NCBI GenBank assembly: GCA_964355945.1
Contig: CAYHGE010000022.1
Span: 1 to 40,307, forward strand
Reading direction: 5' to 3'
DNA length: 40,307 nt
From: CAIVAT01 sp964355945
Lineage (GTDB): Bacteria > Bacteroidota > Bacteroidia > Bacteroidales > FEN-979
Positions 7,309 through 14,444 of this stretch are shown in pieces. The translations under genes were made by a program, and so were the position numbers. The notes under the pieces were generated by a model. It saw only the letters and a program-made list of their open reading frames with translations. It was not told where the DNA came from and made no database searches. Each line of letters opens with the position of its first letter. The stretch's first letter is position 1.

Positions 7309-7787
7309 AGGAAAACCTTAAATACAGCGATCATAGTGTGGGTTTGAACACTCCTCCGACGCCGGATAATATCCCGGCGGAGGAGGAGTTGGGGTTTGCT
7401 GCGCCCGGAAAACCCAAAGATCCTGTCAAACCGGTGAAGAAATCCAACAAAAGCCGCAAGGCGGTTCAGGAATTTCTCGGCGGCGACTATCTTTCAAAGG
7501 AGTGGGTGACCGGCAATCTCAGCTATATCCTTTACGTGGCATTGCTCGCCATGATTTACATTGCCAACACCTACTACACTGAAAAAAAATTCAAGACCAT
7601 TGAACGAACTAAAAACGAACTGAAGGAGCTGAGGTACGAGTATATCACCACCAAATCGATCCTGATGTTCCAGGGGCGCCAGTCGGAAATTTCGAAACGG
7701 GCCATCAACCAGGGACTCAAAGAAGCTAAGATGCCACCTTATAAAATTCTTTATTCGGGCGAATCTCTTCAGTCAAAGAAACCTTGA
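7305..7787 (+). CDS. ftsL: FtsL-like divisome membrane protein
   Basis: A 160-residue bitopic membrane protein in the ftsL position between rsmH and ftsI. It has a charged, proline-rich cytoplasmic N-terminal region (about residues 1-65), one transmembrane helix (about 72-92, ILYVALLAMIYIANTYY), and a periplasmic coiled-coil-like segment (KTIERTKNELKELRYEYITTKS). FtsL with FtsB and FtsQ activates the FtsW-FtsI septal synthase. Sequence identity in this family is low, so the assignment rests on topology and position. It starts with GTG at 7305 in a GTGA overlap with the rsmH stop. Confidence 0.8.
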   Translation: MKENLKYSDHSVGLNTPPTPDNIPAEEELGFAAPGKPKDPVKPVKKSNKSRKAVQEFLGGDYLSKEWVTGNLSYILYVALLAMIYIANTYYTEKKFKTIERTKNELKELRYEYITTKSILMFQGRQSEISKRAINQGLKEAKMPPYKILYSGESLQSKKP

Positions 7788-7791
7788 AGCA

Positions 7792-9939
7792 ATGAAACAG
7801 ATCAAGAAAGACATACTGGTTCGTGTTTACCTGGTTTACCTGGCGGTATTGCTTTTCGGGCTCTTCATTATTGCCCGTGTGGTCATGATCCAGCAATTTG
7901 AGAAGAAAGAGTTCCTGGAAATGGCCAAAAAACAGGAGATTCACCTGTTTGAAATGGAGGCAATCCGCGGGAACATCCTTGCCGATGACGGAAGCCTGCT
8001 TGCTGTCTCAATTCCCATATTTGAAGTCAGGATGGATGTGATGACCGACTCTATCACCGAGGATGTTTTCCGCAACAATGTGGACTCCTTGTCTATTTGC
8101 CTTGCAGGGTTGTTCAGCGACCATACCGCTTCGTCATACAAAGATCTGCTTTGGGAAGGAAGAAGGAACCAAAACAGGTATCTGCTTATTCACCGCGATG
8201 TTACTTATCCTGATCTGAATAAAATGCGGCATTTCCCGATTTTTAAAAAGGGAAAATTCAAAGGCGGACTGATCGTTCTTGCGCAGTATGATCGTGAACT
8301 TCCCTACAAATCTCTCGCCCGACGAATCATAGGGTATGAAAGCGGTGAAGGGAAGAAAAAAGTATTTGTGGGGCTGGAGGGCTCATTTACCAAAAACCTT
8401 CAGGGGGTTAACGGCCAGCGGCTCATGCGGCGCATCGGAGGGCAGGCCTGGGTACCTGTCGATCCGGAAAGCGAAATCGAGCCACAAAATGGCAACGACA
8501 TCATCACTACCCTGGATGTAAACCTGCAGGATCTGGCTGAATCTTCCCTGCGCAAGGAGCTCATTGCCGACAGTGCCGACCACGGTTGTGTCATTCTGAT
8601 GGAAGTTAAAACCGGCTACCTGAGAGCCATGGCAAACCTCGGCCTGACAAAAAGAGGCACTTATGAGGAAATTTTCAACTATGCGATCGGTGAAAGCCAG
8701 GAAACCGGTTCAACCTTTAAACTGGCTTCGTTCCTTGTGGCACTGGATGACCGTAAAATAGACCTGACCACTCCGATTAACTGCACCGGTGGCATTACCT
8801 ATTATTCCGGCCGGAAGATGGAGGATTCACATCAGGGACTCGGGGTGCTGACTGCTTTGCAGGTTTTTGAAAAATCTTCGAATGTCGGCACCTCCAGGAT
8901 GGTCTATAATGCGTATGCTGACTCGGCCCAGCGATACATCGACGGCCTATACCGCATCGGCATCAATCGACCGCTCGGACTGCAGATTGCCGGAGAAGGA
9001 CGACCTTACATCAAAACAACCAAGAGTAAATACTGGTCGGCACTTTCCCTTCCATGGATGTCAATAGGTTATGAAATCTCACTGGCACCCATCCATCTCC
9101 TGGCACTTTACAATGCTGTTGCCAACAATGGCGTGATGGTAAAGCCGCTTTTCGTCCGTGAAATCCGGAAGAACGGCCAACTGGTCCAGCGGTTCAACCC
9201 GGTCGTGATCAATTCGCAGATTGTTTCTCCCTGGGCAATCAAACAAGCAAGATTGCTGCTCGAAGGTGTTGTATCCGAAGGAACAGGGGCCAGCATCAAA
9301 TCACCAAATTATGCCATCGCCGGTAAAACCGGGACTTGTCAGATTGCCGCAGGAAACAAGGGATACCGGCAAGGAACCAAGCAGGTTCAGTACAAAGGTT
9401 CGTTTGTGGGTTATTTCCCTGCCGACAATCCCAAATATTCCCTAATCGTTGTGATCGTTAATCCAAGGAAGGGAAAGTATTATGGCGGAGCAGTGGCTGC
9501 ACCGGTTTTCAGGGAGCTGTCGGATAAGTTGTATGCCATCCGCCCCGACATCATGATCCCACTGCCGGTTGATACAACCTCTTCGCCCCTGCCATTTGCG
9601 CAGTCGGGGCAGATGAAAGACCTCTCGGAAGCTTTCACCCTTCTCAACATGAAGGCCCTTCCTGACAAGGTGCAGTCAACCTGGGCCCGTCCGGAGGCAT
9701 CCTCAACCGGCATCGTTCTCACTGCAGCAATGACCGCCAAAGGAACCATGCCCGACGTGTGCGGTATGGGGCTGAAAGATGCACTGTTTATGCTTGAACA
9801 ACAGGGCATGAATGTACTCGTAAGTGGAAAAGGGTCGGTCGTGAGGCAATCTGTCAACCCGGGAATGTCCATTTATAAAGGCATGCCCGTTGTGATCGAA
9901 CTGAAAGTCAGGCAGGATAAACCCAAAACCCAGGCATGA
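7792..9939 (+). CDS. ftsI: Class B penicillin-binding protein FtsI/PBP3-like, with PASTA domain
   Basis: Septal peptidoglycan transpeptidase: a 715-residue class B PBP. It has a short cytoplasmic N-terminus and one transmembrane helix (about residues 13-33), then a pedestal domain with RGNILADDG. The transpeptidase domain has the three active-site motifs: S307-TFK (nucleophile Ser307, Lys310), S362-S-N364, and K512-T-G514. The C-terminus carries one PASTA domain (about 650-710, MPDVCGMGLKDALFMLEQQG), common in Bacteroidota FtsI. It follows ftsL by 4 bp and its stop overlaps murE in an ATGA, so it is coupled. It would act with FtsW three genes downstream. Confidence 0.94.
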   Translation: MKQIKKDILVRVYLVYLAVLLFGLFIIARVVMIQQFEKKEFLEMAKKQEIHLFEMEAIRGNILADDGSLLAVSIPIFEVRMDVMTDSITEDVFRNNVDSLSICLAGLFSDHTASSYKDLLWEGRRNQNRYLLIHRDVTYPDLNKMRHFPIFKKGKFKGGLIVLAQYDRELPYKSLARRIIGYESGEGKKKVFVGLEGSFTKNLQGVNGQRLMRRIGGQAWVPVDPESEIEPQNGNDIITTLDVNLQDLAESSLRKELIADSADHGCVILMEVKTGYLRAMANLGLTKRGTYEEIFNYAIGESQETGSTFKLASFLVALDDRKIDLTTPINCTGGITYYSGRKMEDSHQGLGVLTALQVFEKSSNVGTSRMVYNAYADSAQRYIDGLYRIGINRPLGLQIAGEGRPYIKTTKSKYWSALSLPWMSIGYEISLAPIHLLALYNAVANNGVMVKPLFVREIRKNGQLVQRFNPVVINSQIVSPWAIKQARLLLEGVVSEGTGASIKSPNYAIAGKTGTCQIAAGNKGYRQGTKQVQYKGSFVGYFPADNPKYSLIVVIVNPRKGKYYGGAVAAPVFRELSDKLYAIRPDIMIPLPVDTTSSPLPFAQSGQMKDLSEAFTLLNMKALPDKVQSTWARPEASSTGIVLTAAMTAKGTMPDVCGMGLKDALFMLEQQGMNVLVSGKGSVVRQSVNPGMSIYKGMPVVIELKVRQDKPKTQA

Positions 9940-11408
9940 TGCTGCTCAGTAAAATCATCGGCAATTATAAAATCACCAGCATTACCGGCCGGACCGATAT
10001 CCCTGTGAACGGGATCCAGTTTGATTCAAGGAAGGTGATGCCGGGAAATCTGTTTTTTGCAGTCAGGGGTACCTCCTCCGATGGTCACGCATTTATCAGG
10101 GTTGCCATCGATAAAGGTGCTGTTGCTGTAGTTTGCGAGGATATTCCTACCGACATCCCTTCAGAAATTACGATTATCATCACTAAAAAAAGCAGTTCCG
10201 CCCTTGGGGTGATGGCTTCCAATTTTTATCACAACCCTTCTGGAAAATTAAAACTGATCGGAGTGACAGGAACCAACGGTAAAACCACATCAGTAACACT
10301 GCTTCAGCAGCTGTTTCTTGAACTTGGCTATGGAGCAGGGCTTATCTCAACCATTGTTAACAAGATTAACCTGACCGAGGTTCCATCAACACACACCACA
10401 CCCGATCCGGTACAACTCAACGAACTGCTTGCCAGGATGGTCGAGGAGGGCTGTGAATATTGTTTCATGGAGGTCTCATCACATGCGGCAGAACAACAAA
10501 GAATTGCCGGCCTTACATTCGCCGGGGGCGTTTTTACAAACCTCACCCACGATCACCTCGACTACCATAAAACGTTTGATGCTTATCTGCATGCAAAGAA
10601 ATCATTTTTCGACCTGCTTCCTCCTGAAGCCTTTGCACTGGCAAACAAAGATGATAAAAACGGAAAGGTAATGGTTCAGAATGTTCCATGCACCAAATAC
10701 ACCTACAGCCTGCAGTCAATGGCCGATTTTCGTTGTAAAATTATTGAAAATCAGTTCCATGGAATGCAACTGAACCTCGAAGGACAGGAAGTCTGGGTTA
10801 AACTTATCGGAAAATTCAACGCCTATAACCTGCTTGCTGTTTATGCTTCCGCTGTTTTGCTCGGGCAGGATCAGACCGAGGTGCTAACGTGCCTCAGCCG
10901 GATGGAACCGGTTTCAGGTCGGTTTAATTATATGATATCTGCGGATCATGTTACCGGTATTGTGGACTATGCCCATACGCCGGATGCCCTGAAAAACGTT
11001 CTGGAAACCATTAACGATATCCGCACCCAAAGCGAACAGCTGATCACCGTGGTTGGGGCAGGGGGAAACCGTGATGCTGCGAAACGGCCGGTCATGGCAA
11101 AAATTGCGGCAAACCTGAGCAACCGGGTGATCCTTACTTCTGACAACCCCCGCAATGAAGATCCGGAATTAATACTGGCAGAGATGCGATCAGGTGTGGA
11201 ATTGCATCAGACCCAAAAAGTACTTGTCATTGTAAACAGGCTCGAGGCCATTAAAACCGCATGTGCCCTCGCCAGGCCGGGCGACATCATCCTGGTGGCC
11301 GGAAAAGGGCATGAAAACTATCAGGAGATCAAAGGCGTGAAACATCCTTTTGATGACAAAAAGGTGCTACAGGAAATTTTCGCAAACAATAACATGATAA
11401 ACCAATAG
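9936..11408 (+). CDS. murE: UDP-MurNAc-L-Ala-D-Glu:meso-diaminopimelate ligase MurE
   Basis: Cytoplasmic Mur ligase adding the third stem-peptide residue to UDP-MurNAc-dipeptide with ATP. All three domains are present in 490 residues: the N-terminal UDP-binding domain (FDSRKVMPGNLFFAVRG), the central ATPase domain with P-loop GTNGKTT (Lys116) and MEVSSHA...NLTHDHLDYH, and the C-terminal domain with DYAHTPDAL and GAGGNRDAAKRP. DNPR at 403-406 (DNPRNEDP) is the motif associated with meso-diaminopimelate rather than lysine, in line with lysA and lysC at the other end of the window. It is an intact comparator for the truncated murD downstream. Confidence 0.95.
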   Translation: MMLLSKIIGNYKITSITGRTDIPVNGIQFDSRKVMPGNLFFAVRGTSSDGHAFIRVAIDKGAVAVVCEDIPTDIPSEITIIITKKSSSALGVMASNFYHNPSGKLKLIGVTGTNGKTTSVTLLQQLFLELGYGAGLISTIVNKINLTEVPSTHTTPDPVQLNELLARMVEEGCEYCFMEVSSHAAEQQRIAGLTFAGGVFTNLTHDHLDYHKTFDAYLHAKKSFFDLLPPEAFALANKDDKNGKVMVQNVPCTKYTYSLQSMADFRCKIIENQFHGMQLNLEGQEVWVKLIGKFNAYNLLAVYASAVLLGQDQTEVLTCLSRMEPVSGRFNYMISADHVTGIVDYAHTPDALKNVLETINDIRTQSEQLITVVGAGGNRDAAKRPVMAKIAANLSNRVILTSDNPRNEDPELILAEMRSGVELHQTQKVLVIVNRLEAIKTACALARPGDIILVAGKGHENYQEIKGVKHPFDDKKVLQEIFANNNMINQ

Positions 11409-11412
11409 GCCG

Positions 11413-12666
11413 ATGTTATACTATCTGTTTACATGGTTGCACAAAGCCTTTGCCATTCCAGGAGCAGGCGTGTTTCAATACATCTCTTTCAGGGCTGCTG
11501 CAGCGCTCATTACCTCTCTGTTCATCTCCATGATCATCGGGAAACGGCTTATCAGCTTCCTTCGCAAAAAACAGGTAGGAGAAACAGTGCGCGATCTGGG
11601 GCTGGAAGGACAACAGAGCAAGCAGGGTACCCCTACGATGGGCGGCCTCATCATACTGGCAGCCATTCTGATACCCTCACTGCTTTTCGCAAAACTCAAC
11701 AACCTGTATATTATAATTGTGCTTATAGCCACTGTGTGGCTGGGGTTGATCGGGTTTCTTGATGACTACATCAAAGTATTTAAAAAAGATAAAAAAGGAT
11801 TATCGGGGAAAATGAAAATCATGGGACAAATCGGAATTGGCCTGATCGTTGGGTTCACCATGTATTTCAGCGACAGCATCGTGATCCGTGAACGTATCAG
11901 ACAAACGGCCTACGTGCCAACTTCGGATGTTTTTGCCATGGAGTCAACCACCGATAAAAGTAAAATATTCTCAAAGACCCCTGTTAAATCAACGAAAACG
12001 ACGATTCCTTTTGTGAAAAACAATGAATTTGACTACACCTCACTGATATCCTGGATGGGCGACGGGGCCAAAAAATGGACCTGGCTGGTCTTTATCCCCA
12101 TTGTGATCTTCATCATCATTGCAGTTTCTAACGGGGCAAACCTCACCGATGGCCTCGATGGGCTTGCTACCGGAACTTCTGCCATCATCGGGCTGACCCT
12201 GGGAGTGCTTGCGTATGTGTCAGGCAACATTGTCTTTGCCAACTACCTGAACATCATGTACATCCCAAACACAGGCGAGTTGGCCATTTACATTTCGGCT
12301 TTTGTGGGAGCCTGTATTGGCTTCCTTTGGTACAACTCCTATCCGGCACAGGTATTCATGGGCGATACAGGGAGTCTTGCACTGGGTGGCATCATCGCCG
12401 TATTTGCCATCATGATCCGCAAAGAGATTCTCATTCCCATTTTCTGCGGGGTTTTTCTGGCCGAAAATCTCTCGGTGGTGATGCAGGTTACCTGGTTTAA
12501 ATACACAAAACATAAATACGGAGAGGGTCGGAGAATATTCAAAATGTCGCCGCTCCATCACCATTTTCAGAAACTTGGCTACCATGAATCAAAGATTGTG
12601 ATGCGATTCCTGATCGTTGGCATCATGCTGGCTGTTTTAACAATTGTCACACTAAAACTAAGATAA
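11413..12666 (+). CDS. mraY: Phospho-MurNAc-pentapeptide transferase MraY
   Basis: Integral membrane enzyme making lipid I from UDP-MurNAc-pentapeptide and undecaprenyl phosphate. Its 417 residues contain about ten transmembrane helices and the family motifs QGTPTMGG, FLDDYIK (catalytic-site Asp117/Asp118), NLTDGLDGLA, and MGDTGSLALGG, plus SPLHHHFQ near the C-terminus. A hydrophilic insertion at about 160-210 is usual in Bacteroidota MraY. It ends 5 bp before the murD remnant. Confidence 0.96.
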   Translation: MLYYLFTWLHKAFAIPGAGVFQYISFRAAAALITSLFISMIIGKRLISFLRKKQVGETVRDLGLEGQQSKQGTPTMGGLIILAAILIPSLLFAKLNNLYIIIVLIATVWLGLIGFLDDYIKVFKKDKKGLSGKMKIMGQIGIGLIVGFTMYFSDSIVIRERIRQTAYVPTSDVFAMESTTDKSKIFSKTPVKSTKTTIPFVKNNEFDYTSLISWMGDGAKKWTWLVFIPIVIFIIIAVSNGANLTDGLDGLATGTSAIIGLTLGVLAYVSGNIVFANYLNIMYIPNTGELAIYISAFVGACIGFLWYNSYPAQVFMGDTGSLALGGIIAVFAIMIRKEILIPIFCGVFLAENLSVVMQVTWFKYTKHKYGEGRRIFKMSPLHHHFQKLGYHESKIVMRFLIVGIMLAVLTIVTLKLR

Positions 12667-12671
12667 CAACC

Positions 12672-13220
12672 ATGACATTCGAAGCATTGGCACAACAAGG
12701 GCAGGCAACGGCATATCAATCACTTGCGGCATCCATCGGACCGAAGATCCGCGATATCCGTAAAGAGTTCATCAAGGAAAGTTTCTATGGGTTTCAGCAT
12801 GTCGAGCACCGTCTTGAATCTGTTGCTGTCATTAAAAACATCGATTTCATCAACGATTCGCAATCATCTACCCTGAATTCAACCTGGTTTGCCCTTGAAA
12901 GCGTTTCAAGGCCGATCATCTGGATTGTGGGAGGTGTGGAGAGTGGAAACGACTACTCCACTTTGCGCCACCTCGTCCGGACTAAGGTGAAAGGGATGAT
13001 CTGCCTTGGATTGGAAACGTCAAGAATTCATGAAGCATTCGACGAACTCAACATTCCTTTCGTAGATGCATATTCCATGGACGAAGCCGTTCAGGCTGCC
13101 TATCAAATGGGCAACAATGGAGATGCAGTTCTCCTGTCACCCGCCTGCCCCTCCTTCGATCTTTTTAAAGATTTCGAAGAACGTGGCAATGCCTTTCGCA
13201 AAGCTGTAAAAAATTTATAA
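12672..13220 (+). CDS. MurD remnant: C-terminal domain only, with ligand residues replaced
   Basis: In the normal murD slot, but 182 residues instead of about 440-450. It aligns with the end of MurD: its ATG corresponds to an internal Met of Bacteroidota MurD (MT.EELALQGKHN.YNSMAA region), and it keeps VEHRLESV (44-51), FINDS (59-63), NSTWFALES (69-77), IVGG (85-88) and SPACPSFDLFKDFEERG. The UDP-binding domain and the ATPase domain with its P-loop are entirely missing. Key positions have changed: the HN of GKHN is now AT (12-13), the following N is Q16, the Lys of DSKAT is Q64, and the Lys of the GG..KG motif is S91 (E. coli Lys319 and Lys348 equivalents, as I recall them, which hold D-glutamate). 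It cannot ligate alone. It may be a decaying remnant or a repurposed fold. The frame is intact and normally spaced. Confidence 0.88.
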   Translation: MTFEALAQQGQATAYQSLAASIGPKIRDIRKEFIKESFYGFQHVEHRLESVAVIKNIDFINDSQSSTLNSTWFALESVSRPIIWIVGGVESGNDYSTLRHLVRTKVKGMICLGLETSRIHEAFDELNIPFVDAYSMDEAVQAAYQMGNNGDAVLLSPACPSFDLFKDFEERGNAFRKAVKNL

Positions 13221-13232
13221 GTCTGTTCTGCC

Positions 13233-14444
13233 ATGCTTAAAGTTGCAAAAGATATCAAGGGTGATAAGGTGATCTGGATCGTTGTGGTTATCCTGTGTAT
13301 TCTGTCGCTGCTGGCTGTTTACAGTGCCACGGGCACTCTTGCAATTAAAAAACAACACGGCAACACAGAGTATTATCTCTTCAAGCATTTTATGATCCTC
13401 GCTTTCGGACTGGGACTGATGTATATCACACACCTCGTTAAATACACCTATTTTTCGCGTATTTCCCAGATCGGCCTGTTTCTTACCTTCCCGCTGCTGC
13501 TTGTCACGCTGATTTCCGGAACAAACCTCAATGAAGCCAACCGGTGGCTCACAGTTCCCATTGTGAATCTCACCTTTCAGAGTTCGGACGTGGCAAAACT
13601 TTTTCTGATCATGTACCTTGCCCGTGTACTCAGCAAGAAACAGGAACTGGTTCAGGATTTTCAAAAAGGCTTTCTTCCGGTGATCCTTCCTGTGATTGCT
13701 GTAACCCTGCTGATATTGCCGGCAAACTTTTCAACCGCGGCAATTCTGTTCGTCACCTGCATCGTGTTGATGTTTATCGGCAGGATCAGCCTGAAATACA
13801 TGATTTCTCTGGTAATACTCGGGGTTGTCGGGATCGTGATGATTTTCATGCTTTCAAAAACATTTCCGGCACTCTTCCCCCGCGGTACGACCTGGGTTGC
13901 CCGGATTGATCACTTTATAAACAAACAGGAGGCGGATCCGGATGCCACATATCAGGTTGACCAGGCTAAAATCGCCATCGTTCAGGGAGGTATCCTGGGC
14001 AAGTCGCCGGGTAAAAGCACACAGCGCAACTTCCTGCCCCACCCCTATTCTGATTTCATCTTTGCCATCATCATCGAAGAGTATGGACTGGTAGGGGGCA
14101 GTTTCGTTTTGCTGCTCTACCTCATCCTGTTTTTCCGTGTCATCCGCATTGCCACGAAAAGCCAGGGAAACTTCGGATCGCTGCTCAGTATCGGTATTGG
14201 GTTCAGCCTGGTTTTCCAGGCACTCATCAATATGGCGGTTGCCGTCAACCTGTTCCCGGTTACCGGCCAAACCCTTCCTCTTGTCAGCATGGGCGGAACC
14301 TCCATCTGGTTTACCTGCATTTCGCTGGGTATTGTTCTAAGCGTAAGCAGAACAGCAGAAATCGAAACCAGGGATGGTACCGAAGTTGAAATCCTGCAGG
14401 AGCCATCACGCAGCAGAAACCCCCAAACAACTCCCGCATTATGA
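13233..14444 (+). CDS. ftsW: Septal peptidoglycan glycosyltransferase FtsW
   Basis: SEDS-family polytopic membrane protein that polymerises lipid II at the septum together with FtsI. Its 403 residues include about ten transmembrane helices and recognisable family segments: LAVYSATGT near the N-terminus, NEANRWLTVP, FQSSDVAKL, the HPYSDFIFAIIIEEYGLVGG loop, and the C-terminal PVTGQTLPLVSMGGTS. The charged tail after about residue 375 is cytoplasmic. The stop overlaps the start of murG (ATGA). Confidence 0.94.
   Translation: MLKVAKDIKGDKVIWIVVVILCILSLLAVYSATGTLAIKKQHGNTEYYLFKHFMILAFGLGLMYITHLVKYTYFSRISQIGLFLTFPLLLVTLISGTNLNEANRWLTVPIVNLTFQSSDVAKLFLIMYLARVLSKKQELVQDFQKGFLPVILPVIAVTLLILPANFSTAAILFVTCIVLMFIGRISLKYMISLVILGVVGIVMIFMLSKTFPALFPRGTTWVARIDHFINKQEADPDATYQVDQAKIAIVQGGILGKSPGKSTQRNFLPHPYSDFIFAIIIEEYGLVGGSFVLLLYLILFFRVIRIATKSQGNFGSLLSIGIGFSLVFQALINMAVAVNLFPVTGQTLPLVSMGGTSIWFTCISLGIVLSVSRTAEIETRDGTEVEILQEPSRSRNPQTTPAL

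Noticed and set aside
12660..12720. Assembly deletion as the sole explanation for the short murD
   Set aside because: The remaining domain has lost several normally invariant ligand residues, which a recent assembly error would not cause. It is still listed as something to check.
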